64,000 nucleotides of DNA, from the NCBI RefSeq assembly GCF_016592575.1, contig NZ_AP017470.1:806001-870000 (forward strand). Reading direction: 5' to 3'. This DNA comes from Thermotomaculum hydrothermale. GTDB lineage: Bacteria; Acidobacteriota; Holophagae; Thermotomaculales; Thermotomaculaceae. Below are positions 29,130 to 39,318 of the stretch, in pieces (position 1 is the first letter of the stretch; each line of letters starts with the position of its first letter). A model generated the notes under the pieces. It was not told where the DNA came from. It saw only the letters and a list, made by a program, of their open reading frames with translations, and ran no database searches. Position numbers and translations under genes: made by a program.

Positions 29130-31449
29130 ATTTTCTTTTATAGATTTTATAAAAAAGTTTCATTCGGTTGATTTTTATTCAGCCCTTATTTTTGTCATAG
29201 CAACTCTATTGATTTTGTTGAATTTTTTCTCTGTCCAGACAAAAATCAAGTTAAAAGTAGGAGATGTTGCAGAACACGATATATACGCGTATACAGATTT
29301 AGAAGTCCCTGATGAGGTTACAACTTTAAAGAAAAAAAGGGAAGCAATTGAAAAAACCCCTAATGTGTACAGGTATTTATCAGACAAAAAAGATTTTGTA
29401 ATTGAAAAAATTAATGCAATTAGTGTTTTAATAAATGAATATGAAGCTGCCAAAAAAGGTTTAAACAAAATAAACAATGTGGAGTTATCAGCACTTGAAG
29501 CACAAAAGCAGGGTTTGTTAGAGAAAATTACATCTATGGTGCCTATTGGTGAAGAGTATTTACCTGCATTAATTAATTTTTTTTCGAATGAAGAAAATCT
29601 AAATAAATTAAGAGATTTTGTATCATACATTTATTCAAGAGGCCTTGTGGAAAACAAAAGCCTGTTTGTTTTAAAGAATAATGAAGCAATTTTATATGAT
29701 GTAAACAGGAACCAGGAGTTTCTAATAAGACAAAAGCCTGCTGTCATTGATAAAAAACAGTTAAAATCTTTAATAAAGGATTTTTTGACAACGGTAAAAA
29801 TAAAAAAAAGTGATAGGAAATATATAAGGGATTTTCTATTTAACCTGTTTGAGCCAAATTATATTTTTGATTCAGAAAAGACGAAAGAAAACATTGAAAA
29901 GTCCCTAAAATCGGTGGAGGTTAGTTATTTAAGAAAAAAAAGGGGAGAAATTATAGTTAGAAAGGGAGAAAGAGTTAATGAAATAGCATATAAATTTATT
30001 GAGCAGCAAAACAAGGTTTTTAAAAACAAGATCACTTTAACAAGATTTCTGGCTAATCTATTAATTCTTACCTTGCTTACTTTTTTAGGTTACAGACTAA
30101 CAAGATTATACAGGCAGAAAATAGGAAAAGATAAAAAATATGTTTTCCCTTTAATAATGGCGGTAAACACATTGGGAATAATTGTAATTAAAGGCTCTAT
30201 ATTTATTTTTGGCCTTGTAGAAAGATCTCTTCAATTTCAGTCATTATTACAAAATGGGATAATTTTCTTTGCTATTCCTTTTGTTTTTCCTGTATCTTTA
30301 ACAGCTGTTTTAGTTGACGGTTTTGCTGCTTTAATTGTCTCATTTTTCTTAACTGTACTGGTAATTCTTTTAACAGCTGGAAATATTAAGCTTGTTCTTT
30401 TTACTATCTTTTCTTCCATTACTGTTATTTATCTTTTAAGAAAAACTACAAGAAGCAGTTCATTAATGCTTGCTTCTCTTATTTTAGGTTTTTTTAATTT
30501 TGTAATTGCTTTTCTAATACTCTTTTATTATGGCTTGGAAATTAGTTCAGGGTTGGTAATATCATTACTTTTAATAACGGTAATTGGCTCAATATTTTCA
30601 GGTGGGCTTGTAAGCACCTTTTCACCTCTGTTTGAGTCTATGTTTAAGATAGTTTCCGATATGAAGTTATCAGAATTATCAACTATGGATAATCCACTTT
30701 TAAAAGAATTGTCAATGTCTGCTCCAGGCACATACCAGCATTCAGTTAGGGTTGCGAATCTTGCAGAAGCTGCTGCTCAAAGAGTAGGTGCAAATGCTTT
30801 GCTTGTTAAAGTTGGCGCATATTACCATGATATTGGTAAAACAAAAAAGCCTGATTACTTTATTGAAAATTTACGACCGGGAGAAGAAAACAAACACACA
30901 AGACTTGCACCTAAAATAAGTGCTTTAATCTTGAAGAACCATGTAAAAGATGGTGTAGATATGGCTGAGGAGTATGGTTTACCTGAGGTTGTCATAAGTT
31001 TTATAAAAGAACATCATGGTACAAAATTAATGACTTTTTTCTACAACAAAGCCTTAAATATGGCTGAAGAAAGTGGGGAAGAGGTTGTTGAAGAAGAATA
31101 CAGATATCCTGGGCCAAAACCATCCTCAAAGGAGACAGCAATTTTAATGATTGCTGATGCAATTGAAGCTGCATCAAGAACTTTGAATTCCCCCGCTACA
31201 CCTGGGAAAATACAGCACCTTGTTGATAGAATTGTTAAGGATATAATTGATGACGGGCAACTTTCAGATAGTGATTTAACATTCAAGGAGTTGACTGAAA
31301 TAAAAAATAGTTTTGTGGAAAGTCTAACTGCTTATTTTCATACAAGGGTTGATTATCCAGGATTTGATTTTAATAAACAACAAGATGAAGATAAAAACGA
31401 GGCTGAAAATAAGCATAATGAAAAAGAGGGCAAAAAGGGAAATAAATGA
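29098..31449 (+). CDS. pgpH: 7TM-HD family phosphodiesterase, PgpH-like
   Basis: A 783-aa membrane protein. One N-terminal helix (about 20-43) is followed by a large extracytoplasmic 7TMR-HDED domain to about 305, a bundle of seven helices (about 310-520) and a cytoplasmic HD domain. The HD motif YHDIGK lies at about residue 576, with HSVRVANLAEAAA before it and the EHHGT segment after. PgpH proteins of this layout hydrolyse cyclic di-AMP. The C-terminal 25 residues are highly charged. The ATG lies 32 nt inside phoH, and the stop overlaps ybeY by 4 nt. Confidence 0.9.
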   Translation: MKKNRKKRKVEFSFIDFIKKFHSVDFYSALIFVIATLLILLNFFSVQTKIKLKVGDVAEHDIYAYTDLEVPDEVTTLKKKREAIEKTPNVYRYLSDKKDFVIEKINAISVLINEYEAAKKGLNKINNVELSALEAQKQGLLEKITSMVPIGEEYLPALINFFSNEENLNKLRDFVSYIYSRGLVENKSLFVLKNNEAILYDVNRNQEFLIRQKPAVIDKKQLKSLIKDFLTTVKIKKSDRKYIRDFLFNLFEPNYIFDSEKTKENIEKSLKSVEVSYLRKKRGEIIVRKGERVNEIAYKFIEQQNKVFKNKITLTRFLANLLILTLLTFLGYRLTRLYRQKIGKDKKYVFPLIMAVNTLGIIVIKGSIFIFGLVERSLQFQSLLQNGIIFFAIPFVFPVSLTAVLVDGFAALIVSFFLTVLVILLTAGNIKLVLFTIFSSITVIYLLRKTTRSSSLMLASLILGFFNFVIAFLILFYYGLEISSGLVISLLLITVIGSIFSGGLVSTFSPLFESMFKIVSDMKLSELSTMDNPLLKELSMSAPGTYQHSVRVANLAEAAAQRVGANALLVKVGAYYHDIGKTKKPDYFIENLRPGEENKHTRLAPKISALILKNHVKDGVDMAEEYGLPEVVISFIKEHHGTKLMTFFYNKALNMAEESGEEVVEEEYRYPGPKPSSKETAILMIADAIEAASRTLNSPATPGKIQHLVDRIVKDIIDDGQLSDSDLTFKELTEIKNSFVESLTAYFHTRVDYPGFDFNKQQDEDKNEAENKHNEKEGKKGNK

Positions 31450-31901
31450 GTGAACTGGATTTTTCCATAAATACTTCTGATTGTAAAAATATAGATGAAG
31501 TAATTTCCGAATTCTGGGAAAGCCTGAAAAAAGAAATATCACATCTTTTACCAGATAGATTTTTAATTGAAGTTTCAATAGTTAGTGATGAGGAGATTAG
31601 GAGACTAAATAAAGATTACAGAGGGAAGGACTATGTGACGGATGTACTAAGTTTTGAAGACGGAGACACACTTCCAGATGGCAGAGTTTTTCTGGGAAGT
31701 ATAGCGATTGCATGTGAAAGGGCAAAAAAACAGGCTGAAGAAATAGGAAATTCTTTTGAAGAAGAGCTGAGGTTTTTGTTTATGCACGGGGTTTTGCATC
31801 TTTTAGGCTTTGACCATGAAACAGACAATGGTGGAATGCTGAATTTACAAAAAGTTTTAAAAAACAAGTTAAAACCTTTTTTTACAATTTTGGAGGAGTA
31901 A
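31446..31901 (+). CDS. ybeY: Endoribonuclease YbeY
   Basis: A 151-aa YbeY. The zinc motif H-xxx-H-xxxxx-H is seen as HGVLHLLGFDH, His114, His118 and His124. The family segments NKDYRGKDYVTDVLSF and LGSIAIA precede it. It is a single-strand-specific metalloribonuclease needed for 16S rRNA 3' end maturation and ribosome quality control. It sits in the standard order after phoH and the HD-phosphodiesterase; its ATG overlaps the previous stop by 4 nt, and the next start directly follows its stop. Confidence 0.96.
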   Translation: MSELDFSINTSDCKNIDEVISEFWESLKKEISHLLPDRFLIEVSIVSDEEIRRLNKDYRGKDYVTDVLSFEDGDTLPDGRVFLGSIAIACERAKKQAEEIGNSFEEELRFLFMHGVLHLLGFDHETDNGGMLNLQKVLKNKLKPFFTILEE

Positions 31902-33107
31902 ATGGAAAATATTTTTTTAGTTTTTATTATAATTTTCCGTTTAATCAGTGTTGCATTAAAGTTTGCATACAATAATTTAACTTTAATTGATTTGAAAAAA
32001 ATTTCAGAAAAAGAGGAAGATGTAGAAAAGATACTTGAAACAAGGATTTCAATGCAATTTGTTTCTTCTTTTTTAAACGAATTAACTGTTATATTTTTAG
32101 GGTTGTTATTCTATTTGAAAATTTCTGATATTAAAAAAGCAATTTTGTTAGTGGTTATATACCTTTTAATTGAGAAAGTGATTGTAGGTTTATTGGGGTT
32201 TATTAGCAGGGAAAAAATAGTAAAAATGCTAATGCCTGTTTTATCCCCCTTATACTTTGTTGTAAAGGTTTTTGTTTTCCCAGCATACAAACTTTCTTTA
32301 TTTTTGATAAAAAAAGAAGATATAAGGCTTGACGATGAAGAGGACAAAGAAGACGAAGAAAGGGCTTTTATAGATGTTGCAACAGAAGAGGGAATTATTG
32401 AAGAGGGAGAGAAAGATTTAATTAAGGGAGTTTTGGAGTTTGGAGACACAATCGTTAGAGAGGTTATGACTCCACGAACTGATATAATTGCGGTACAGGA
32501 AAGTATTTCTTATGAAAGTTTAATTGAAAAGTTTAAAGAAGCAAAGCATTCAAGGTTACCAGTTTTCAGGGATTCAATTGATAATATTATTGGGATAGTG
32601 CATTTAAAAGACATTCTTGCAAGTGAAAAAGAAAAATTTAATTTATCAAAAATAATTCAAAAGCCTTATTTTATTCCTGAAACAAAAAAGGTTCTTGAGT
32701 TGTTAAGGGAGATGCAAAACAATAAACTAAAAATGGCTATTGTATTAGATGAATACGGTGGGACTGCTGGAGTGGTAACTATTGAAGATCTTGTAGAAGA
32801 GATTGTTGGAGAGATAGATGACGAACATGATATAGCCAGAAATGTTATTCAGAAAATAAATGAAACAACCTACATCGTTGATGGAAGTTGTAATATACAC
32901 TTTTTTGCCGAAGAGACAGGGATTGAACTTGATTTTGAGGATGTTGATACATTGGGCGGCGTGGTTTTTACTATTTTTGGGAGAATACCACAAGAGGGGG
33001 AAAGTGTAGAATATGAAAATATTAAAATAACTGTTGAAAAAATGACAAATAGACGAGTAAAAACAATAAAAGTAGAATTATTAAATAAGGAGAATGAAAA
33101 TGACTAA
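31902..33107 (+). CDS. CorC/HlyC-type CBS-domain membrane protein
   Basis: A 401-aa protein. The first 140 residues hold about three or four hydrophobic helices of a divergent CNNM (DUF21) domain, shorter than the usual one. A paired CBS domain follows (VREVMTPRTDIIAVQES, SRLPVFRDSIDNIIGIVHLKDIL, MAIVLDEYGGTAGVVTIEDLVEEIVGEI), then a CorC_HlyC transporter-associated domain. This family is linked to magnesium and cobalt homeostasis. The gene lies between ybeY and era, its usual place. GGAGG precedes the ATG. Its last 14 nt overlap era. Confidence 0.9.
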   Translation: MENIFLVFIIIFRLISVALKFAYNNLTLIDLKKISEKEEDVEKILETRISMQFVSSFLNELTVIFLGLLFYLKISDIKKAILLVVIYLLIEKVIVGLLGFISREKIVKMLMPVLSPLYFVVKVFVFPAYKLSLFLIKKEDIRLDDEEDKEDEERAFIDVATEEGIIEEGEKDLIKGVLEFGDTIVREVMTPRTDIIAVQESISYESLIEKFKEAKHSRLPVFRDSIDNIIGIVHLKDILASEKEKFNLSKIIQKPYFIPETKKVLELLREMQNNKLKMAIVLDEYGGTAGVVTIEDLVEEIVGEIDDEHDIARNVIQKINETTYIVDGSCNIHFFAEETGIELDFEDVDTLGGVVFTIFGRIPQEGESVEYENIKITVEKMTNRRVKTIKVELLNKENEND

Positions 33108-33972
33108 ATTTGGAGAAGTTGCTCTAATAGGAAGGCCTAATGCAGGCAAATCAACACTATTAAACTATCTTTTAGGGAGAAAAATATCAATTGTTTCAGA
33201 CAAACCTCAAACAACAAGGCATAGAATATTAGGTGTATTAACTGAAAAGGACTACCAGCTGGTCTTTGTTGATTTACCAGGCTTTCATAAACCGGTTTAT
33301 GAAATGAATAAAGTGATGATGCAAAATGTTTACAGTGAACTTGATACTGCAGATGTAATACTTTACATAATTGACGCTTCTGTTCCTATTGGAAACGGAG
33401 AAAGGTTCTTAATGAATACCTTAAAAGAGGTCAATAAACCTAAGGTTGTTGCCTTAAACAAGATTGATGTAATTAAAAAATCACGAGTATTACCTTTAAT
33501 TGATGAGTTAAAGGATATGGGCTTTGAGGAGATTGTGCCTATTTCTGCATCTGCAGGAATAAATATTGATGATTTGCTTGAGGCTGTTTTGAAGTATGTT
33601 CCGGAAGGTGAATTTCAATACGATACGGAATACATTACCAACATAAACGAGAGGCTTTACATTGCCGAAATAGTTAGAGAAAAGGTTTTAAAGTATACGA
33701 GAGATGAATTACCTTACACCACTTATGTTGAAGTCAGACAGATTAACCACTATGAAGAATATATTGAAATTTTCTGCGATATAATTGTGGAAAAGAAATC
33801 TCAAAAGCCAATCCTGATAGGTAAGGGCGGTAGTATGATTAAAAAAATCAGGGTAGAGTCAGAGGCTGAACTTAGAGAATACTTTGGGAAAGAGGTTTCA
33901 CTTGAATTATTTGTCAGGGTTGAAAAAATGTGGAGACAAAAAGGTAAATACCTTCAGCAGTTTAATATTTAG
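33094..33972 (+). CDS. era: GTPase Era
   Basis: A 292-aa Era. G1 is GRPNAGKST, the switch II segment is FVDLPGFHKP, G4 is NKID, and the C-terminal half is a type II KH domain with the GKGGSMIKKI motif. It binds the 3' end of 16S rRNA and guides small-subunit assembly. It ends the phoH cluster and overlaps the preceding gene by 14 nt. A second Met lies two codons in, and a GGAG ribosome binding site fits either. Confidence 0.97.
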   Translation: MKMTKFGEVALIGRPNAGKSTLLNYLLGRKISIVSDKPQTTRHRILGVLTEKDYQLVFVDLPGFHKPVYEMNKVMMQNVYSELDTADVILYIIDASVPIGNGERFLMNTLKEVNKPKVVALNKIDVIKKSRVLPLIDELKDMGFEEIVPISASAGINIDDLLEAVLKYVPEGEFQYDTEYITNINERLYIAEIVREKVLKYTRDELPYTTYVEVRQINHYEEYIEIFCDIIVEKKSQKPILIGKGGSMIKKIRVESEAELREYFGKEVSLELFVRVEKMWRQKGKYLQQFNI

Positions 33973-34161
33973 GGGTTTAGGGTTCAAGATTTCAGGTTTT
34001 GGGTATCTCGTCCTGAAAAAAGTGGGACATTGATTTGCAGATGTTAAAGCTTAACTTTTTAATTTATATAACCATTTTTCTTACTCTTTACAAGAATGTT
34101 AAGACATGCTAAACTATTTTGTCCCATTTAGGGCATAGTATAAAAAATTTGGAGGTGGCTG
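33973..34161 (+). other. Intergenic leader region upstream of rpsO
   Basis: This 189-nt gap holds no gene. It has a TTTCAGG/CCTGAAA stem (33990-33996 with 34012-34018), a TGGGACA/TGTCCCA pair about 90 nt apart (34023-34029 with 34120-34126), a promoter candidate at 34087-34115, and a GGAGGTGG ribosome binding site. The far TGTCCCA arm lies downstream of the promoter, within the predicted rpsO leader. Confidence 0.4.
34087..34115 (+). promoter_or_regulatory. Candidate rpsO-pnp promoter
   Basis: TTTACA (34087-34092) and TAAACT (34110-34115) are 17 nt apart. Transcription would begin near 34122, leaving a leader of about 40 nt in which S15 could act on its own mRNA, as in other bacteria. Confidence 0.45.
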
Positions 34162-34428
34162 ATGCTTACGAAAGAAAGAAAATCGGAGATTATCGGCGCC
34201 TTCGGGAAACACGATAAAGACACGGGTTCCCCCGAGGTGCAGATAGCTTTAATTACTGAGAGGATTAACTATTTAACAGAACATTTTAAGGTACACAAAA
34301 AAGACTTTCATTCAAGAAGAGGTCTTTTAAAGCTTGTATCTCAAAGAAAGAAATTGCTTGAATACCTAAAGAGAAAAGACTTTAACAGGTATAGAGACAT
34401 TGTTAACAAATTAGGTTTAAGAAAATAA
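34162..34428 (+). CDS. rpsO: 30S ribosomal protein S15
   Basis: An 88-aa protein of the standard S15 length. The conserved core [22 protein letters not shown], the [22 protein letters not shown]-binding segment and the end [11 protein letters not shown] are present. It binds 16S rRNA early in assembly of the small subunit platform. GGAGG lies before the ATG. It is followed by pnp after 26 nt, the widely conserved rpsO-pnp order. The first 90 bases are more GC-rich than nearby genes. Confidence 0.98.
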   Translation: MLTKERKSEIIGAFGKHDKDTGSPEVQIALITERINYLTEHFKVHKKDFHSRRGLLKLVSQRKKLLEYLKRKDFNRYRDIVNKLGLRK

Positions 34429-34454
34429 TAAAAATTGAAAAAGAAGGTAAAAGT

Positions 34455-36665
34455 ATGAAAAAGCAGGTAAGCGTTTCCATAGGTGGAAAGACAATTACCA
34501 TGGAAACCGGCGTTATAGCCAAGCAGGCTGACGGCGCAATTTTGATTAGTAGTGGAGATACAAAGGTTTTAGTTACAGCATGTATGTCAGATGAGCCGAG
34601 GGAGGGAATTGATTTCTTCCCTCTGGTTTGCGATTATAAAGAACACACATTTTCTGCCGGAAAAATCCCGGGCGGTTTTTTCAAAAGGGAGGGCAAGCCT
34701 TCCACAAAAGAGGTTTTAACAAGCAGGCTTATTGATAGGCCTTTAAGGCCATTATTCCCTGATAACTTCTTTAATGAAGTTCAGGTTATAGCAAATGTTT
34801 ATTCATTTGATAGTGCAAATGAACCTGAGGTTTTAGCTATAACAGCTGCATCATGTGCTCTTTATATATCCAAAATCCCTTTTACAATTCCAGTTGGCGC
34901 TGTAAGAGTGGGGTATATTGACGGTGAATTTGTTGTAAACCCAACTCACGAAGAGAAGGAAAAATCATTGTTAGACCTTGTTGTTGCAGGGACTGAAGAA
35001 GCAATAGTTATGGTTGAAGCAGGAGCAAAAGAGGGTTCAAATGAATTGATGGTTGAGGCTCTTGAGTTTGCCCATAATCATATTAAGGAGCTTGTAAAGG
35101 CCCAAAAAGAACTTTTTGAAATGATTAAACCAGAAAAAGTGGAAGTGGAAGAGAGATTTGTTGACCAGGTATTATTTACCGAAGTTGAAAAAGAAATATC
35201 CCAAAAGCTTCTTGATGCTTTGAGAATAAAGGGCAAGTTAGAGTCTTATGCTGAAGTGAAAAGGTTAAAAAAAGAACTTGTTGAAAGTTATGAGGAAGAA
35301 TTGCAACCAGATGTTTCATACATGTTTGATCAGATTAAAGAAAAGCTTTTCAGGAATTATGTGCTTAACGAGGGTAAAAGGCTTGACGGAAGGGCTTTTG
35401 ATGAAATAAGGCCTGTAAGTGTTGAAGTTGGAGTAATGCCAAGAACCCATGGTTCAGCTCTATTTACAAGGGGAGAAACTCAGGCTTTAGTTACAACAAC
35501 ACTTGGCACATTTGGAGATAGCCAGTTAATTGACGGACTTGAAGGAGAAGAAGAAGAAAAGTTTATGCTTCATTATAACTTCCCGCCTTTCAGTGTTGGG
35601 GAAGTGAGGCCTTTGAGAGGCCCTGGAAGAAGGGAAATTGGACATGGTGCTCTGGCTAAGAGGGCAATTGAGCCAATGATTCCTTCGGAGGATGAATTCC
35701 CTTACATTATAAGAGTTGTTTCTGAAATTCTTGAATCAAACGGCTCTTCTTCAATGGCAACAGTATGTGGCGGCACTCTTTCCTTAATGGATGCTGGTGT
35801 TCCTATGAAAAAGCCTGTTGCTGGAATTGCTATGGGGCTTGTGAAAGAGGGAGAGAAATATGCAATTTTGACAGATATTGCTGGAGCAGAAGACCATTAC
35901 GGCGATATGGATTTCAAGGTTGCAGGAACAAAAGATGGAATAACCGCTTTGCAGATGGATATCAAAATCAAAGGATTAACAAAAGAGATAATGGCTGAAG
36001 CATTAAACCAGGCAAGGAGAGCTATAGATTTTCTCCTTGATAAAATGACAGCAGTTATTCCGGAACCTAAAAAGGAACTTTCTCCTTATGCGCCGAGGAT
36101 TACTGAAATAGAAATCTCTACCGATAAAATCAGGGATTTAATCGGCCCAGGCGGAAAGACAATTAAAGAAATTGTTGATTCCACAGGAGTTAAGATTGAA
36201 ATTAAACAGGATGGCAAAGTTCTAATTGCTGCTACAAACGAAGAAGCATCAAACAAGGCTATTGAACTGATTAAAACAGTTACTGCCGTGCCTGAAGTTG
36301 GCAAAGTTTACGAAGGTGTGGTTAAAAGAATAGAAGACTATGGTGCTTTTGTTGAGATTCTTCCTGGTAAGGAAGGATTGTTGCATAAAAGCGAAATAGC
36401 CAACCATTTTGTTAGAAATGTGGCAGACGAATTAAAATTGAACCAGAAAGTTCTTGTTATTGTTAAAGATATTGATAATCTGGGCAGGGTTAATTTAAGC
36501 AGGAAGCCGTTGCTAAAAGATGAAGATGGTAATGATAGCGATAATAGAGGTAGAGACAGAGGCGGAAACAGACAGGGTGGTTACAGAGACAGAAATCGCA
36601 ATTATAACAGGGATAACAGACATAATAGAGATAGAAACAGTAATAGGGAAAATAATAACGAATAA
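34455..36665 (+). CDS. pnp: Polyribonucleotide nucleotidyltransferase (PNPase)
   Basis: A 736-aa PNPase. Two RNase PH domains (about 10-215 and 310-540) flank an all-helical domain; FFKREGKPSTKEVLTSRLIDR and EEEEKFMLHYNFPPFSVGE mark them. A KH domain (LIGPGGKTIKEI, about 555-610) and an S1 domain (about 615-690) follow. The last 45 residues are a low-complexity tail rich in Arg, Asn, Asp and Gly, with RGG-like steps, longer than usual; it may bind RNA or RNase partners. The enzyme degrades RNA 3' to 5' with phosphate. It follows rpsO. Confidence 0.98.
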   Translation: MKKQVSVSIGGKTITMETGVIAKQADGAILISSGDTKVLVTACMSDEPREGIDFFPLVCDYKEHTFSAGKIPGGFFKREGKPSTKEVLTSRLIDRPLRPLFPDNFFNEVQVIANVYSFDSANEPEVLAITAASCALYISKIPFTIPVGAVRVGYIDGEFVVNPTHEEKEKSLLDLVVAGTEEAIVMVEAGAKEGSNELMVEALEFAHNHIKELVKAQKELFEMIKPEKVEVEERFVDQVLFTEVEKEISQKLLDALRIKGKLESYAEVKRLKKELVESYEEELQPDVSYMFDQIKEKLFRNYVLNEGKRLDGRAFDEIRPVSVEVGVMPRTHGSALFTRGETQALVTTTLGTFGDSQLIDGLEGEEEEKFMLHYNFPPFSVGEVRPLRGPGRREIGHGALAKRAIEPMIPSEDEFPYIIRVVSEILESNGSSSMATVCGGTLSLMDAGVPMKKPVAGIAMGLVKEGEKYAILTDIAGAEDHYGDMDFKVAGTKDGITALQMDIKIKGLTKEIMAEALNQARRAIDFLLDKMTAVIPEPKKELSPYAPRITEIEISTDKIRDLIGPGGKTIKEIVDSTGVKIEIKQDGKVLIAATNEEASNKAIELIKTVTAVPEVGKVYEGVVKRIEDYGAFVEILPGKEGLLHKSEIANHFVRNVADELKLNQKVLVIVKDIDNLGRVNLSRKPLLKDEDGNDSDNRGRDRGGNRQGGYRDRNRNYNRDNRHNRDRNSNRENNNE

Positions 36666-36689
36666 ATTTAAAAATTAATCGGAGGAAAT

Positions 36690-37979
36690 ATGCCTGTGAT
36701 TCTTGCTAAATACATGGGGGATTATGTTGGTCAAGAGGTTACTCTTCAAGGTTGGGTCAGGCTTAAAAGAAAACACGGAAAGATAAGGTTTGTTGAGTTA
36801 AGAGATGGTTCAGCCTTTGTCCAGTGTGTCTTCATAAAGGGTGAAACATCAGACCAGGCAATGGAAGACTTTAAAAAGCTAACACAAGAAAGCTCAATTG
36901 AAGTCACAGGAGTTGTTCAACAAAACCCAAGAGATGGAAGCTATGAACTCCTTGTGAAAGAGATGAAAATTTATCAAATTTCAGAGCCTTTTCCAATAAC
37001 CCCCAAAGAGCATGGAATTGACTTTTTAATGGATCACAGGCACCTCTGGTTGCGCTCAAAAAGACAGTGGGCAATTTTAAGGGTAAGGGCCGAGATAATT
37101 AAGGCATGCAGAGATTTTTTTGATGAAAGGGATTTTGTTTTAGTTGATTCCCCTATTCTAACTCCAAATGCTGCCGAAGGATCAACAACTCTGTTTAAAA
37201 CAGACTATTTTGGTGAAACGGCATATTTAACACAAAGTGGGCAACTATATTCAGAAGCTGCTATAGCAGCATTTAAAAAAGTATATTGCTTTGGTCCCAC
37301 ATTCAGAGCAGAAAAATCAAAAACAAGAAGACATTTAATGGAATTCTGGATGGTTGAGCCTGAAATGGCTTTTGCTACACTTGAAGATGTTATGAATCTT
37401 GCTGAGGAATTTGTTGAATACATTGTTGCAAGGGTTTTAGATAAAAGGATGGAAGAGTTAAAAATTCTTGAAAGAGACATTTCGAAGCTTGAAAAAATAA
37501 AACGACCTTTTATTAGAATGACTTACACTGAAGCTGTGGAACAGCTGCATAAGTTAGGTTCAGATATTGTTTGGGGTGATGATTTTGGTGGAGATGACGA
37601 GACTATTCTAACCAAACAGTATGACAAACCTATTCTTGTTCATAGATTCCCGGCAAGCTTTAAAGCCTTTTATTTTGAATTAGACAAAGAAAACCCTGAG
37701 CTTGCTCTTGGAGTTGATGTGCTGGCACCTGAAGGTTACGGAGAAATTGTAGGTGGTGGTGAAAGGTCTGCAGACATAAAACATCTTTTAGAAAAGATTA
37801 GGGAAGAGGGAATCCCAGAAGAAAATTACAAATGGTACCTTGATTTAAGAAGATATGGTTCAGTGCCTCATGGCGGTTTTGGCCTTGGTATAGAAAGAAC
37901 TGTTGCCTGGATCTGTGGGTTACACCATGTAAGGGAAACAATACCATGGCCAAGAATGCTTAACAGGCTTTATCCATAA
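36690..37979 (+). CDS. asnS: Asparaginyl-tRNA synthetase
   Basis: A 429-aa class IIb synthetase. An N-terminal OB fold ([25 protein letters not shown]) binds the anticodon. The core has motif 2 in [26 protein letters not shown] and motif 3 in [14 protein letters not shown]. The MEFWMVEPE and [14 protein letters not shown] patterns are those of AsnRS rather than AspRS. Direct charging of tRNA-Asn means the cell need not use the amidotransferase route for Asn. GGAGG precedes ATG. rimO follows after 5 nt. Confidence 0.95.
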   Translation: MPVILAKYMGDYVGQEVTLQGWVRLKRKHGKIRFVELRDGSAFVQCVFIKGETSDQAMEDFKKLTQESSIEVTGVVQQNPRDGSYELLVKEMKIYQISEPFPITPKEHGIDFLMDHRHLWLRSKRQWAILRVRAEIIKACRDFFDERDFVLVDSPILTPNAAEGSTTLFKTDYFGETAYLTQSGQLYSEAAIAAFKKVYCFGPTFRAEKSKTRRHLMEFWMVEPEMAFATLEDVMNLAEEFVEYIVARVLDKRMEELKILERDISKLEKIKRPFIRMTYTEAVEQLHKLGSDIVWGDDFGGDDETILTKQYDKPILVHRFPASFKAFYFELDKENPELALGVDVLAPEGYGEIVGGGERSADIKHLLEKIREEGIPEENYKWYLDLRRYGSVPHGGFGLGIERTVAWICGLHHVRETIPWPRMLNRLYP

Positions 37980-37984
37980 AATTT

Positions 37985-39301
37985 ATGCCTAAATTTATTT
38001 TTATAACATTAGGTTGTCCTAAAAATACTGTTGATTCTGAGGTTATGGCAGGTTGCCTTTTAGAAAGGGGTTTTGAACCTGTTGCAACTCTTGATGAGTA
38101 TGTTGACTATGCCATTGTAAATACCTGTGGGTTTATCCTGCCTGCAAAAGAGGAATCAATAGACAGAATTCTTGAACTTGCTGAATACAAACAACAGGGC
38201 AAAATAGGGAAGCTTGTTGTTGCCGGGTGCCTTGTTCAAAGATATATAAATGATTTAAAGAAAGAAATTCCAGAAATAGATTACTTTGTTAGCCTTGATG
38301 ATATTGAACAAATTGTTGATATTTTAGAAAATAATAAAGACTCTCAATTTAAAATGCCCCAGTATGTTTATTCAGAAAAATCACCAAGAATCCTTTCAAA
38401 TTCCGTCTATGAATATGTGAAGATATCGGAAGGATGTAATCACTCCTGCTCTTTCTGCGCTATACCTGGTATTAGGGGAAGGCTAAGAAGCAGGAGTATT
38501 GATTCTATTGTTAACGAAGTTAAAAACCTTGTAGATAACGGTTATAAAGAAATAATTTTAATCTCCCAGGATTCAACCATGTATGGGGCAGATTTAGGTA
38601 TGAAAGACGGTCTTGCAAAACTGCTTGAACAACTTGACAAAATTGAAGGTGATTTCTGGATAAGGGTAATGTATCTATTCCCTGGAGAAATTACAGATTA
38701 TTTGTTAAAAGTTATGGCTAACAGCGAAAAAATTTGTAATTATATTGATATTCCACTTCAGCATGCCTCAAAAAGAATTTTAAAATCAATGAGAAGGCCT
38801 GGGGATGGGAAAGAGTATTTAAAATTAATAGATAAAATCAGAGATATTTTTAATGATGATGTATTTATAAGAACAGCTTTAATAGTAGGATATCCGGATG
38901 AAACGGAAGAGGAATTTTATGAATTGAAATCATTTGTTGAAAAGGCTAAATTCAATCATTTAGGAGTTTTTACCTATTCTCATGAGGAAGATACTCCCGC
39001 TTTTTCTCTCAATGATAATGTGAGTGAAGACACAAAAGTAAAAAGAATGAATGAAATTATGGAAATGCAGAAGGAGATATCTTACAATATTAATAAACTT
39101 TTTGAGGGGCGTACTCTTGATGTTGTAGTTGAAGGCTATTACGAAGAAACAGAATACCTTTTAAAGGGAAGACACAAAGGGCAGGCCCCTGATATTGATG
39201 GGGTTACTTTGATAAACGAAGGATTTGCGGATGTAGGGGACTTTAAAAGGGTATTAATAGAAAAAGCTATGTATTATGATATTTTAGGAAAAATTTTATA
39301 G
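37985..39301 (+). CDS. rimO: Ribosomal protein S12 methylthiotransferase RimO
   Basis: A 438-aa methylthiotransferase. The N-terminal MTTase domain starts LGCPKNTVDSEVMAG, with further cluster cysteines in VNTCGF and VAGCL. The radical SAM motif CNHSCSFCAIP lies near residue 150, and a TRAM domain fills the C-terminus. CPKN-x-VDSE with IRGRLRSRSI is typical of RimO rather than MiaB. It adds a methylthio group to an aspartate of ribosomal protein S12. The gene starts 5 nt after asnS. Confidence 0.95.
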   Translation: MPKFIFITLGCPKNTVDSEVMAGCLLERGFEPVATLDEYVDYAIVNTCGFILPAKEESIDRILELAEYKQQGKIGKLVVAGCLVQRYINDLKKEIPEIDYFVSLDDIEQIVDILENNKDSQFKMPQYVYSEKSPRILSNSVYEYVKISEGCNHSCSFCAIPGIRGRLRSRSIDSIVNEVKNLVDNGYKEIILISQDSTMYGADLGMKDGLAKLLEQLDKIEGDFWIRVMYLFPGEITDYLLKVMANSEKICNYIDIPLQHASKRILKSMRRPGDGKEYLKLIDKIRDIFNDDVFIRTALIVGYPDETEEEFYELKSFVEKAKFNHLGVFTYSHEEDTPAFSLNDNVSEDTKVKRMNEIMEMQKEISYNINKLFEGRTLDVVVEGYYEETEYLLKGRHKGQAPDIDGVTLINEGFADVGDFKRVLIEKAMYYDILGKIL

Positions 39302-39318
39302 AAGAAAGGAGAAAGATT

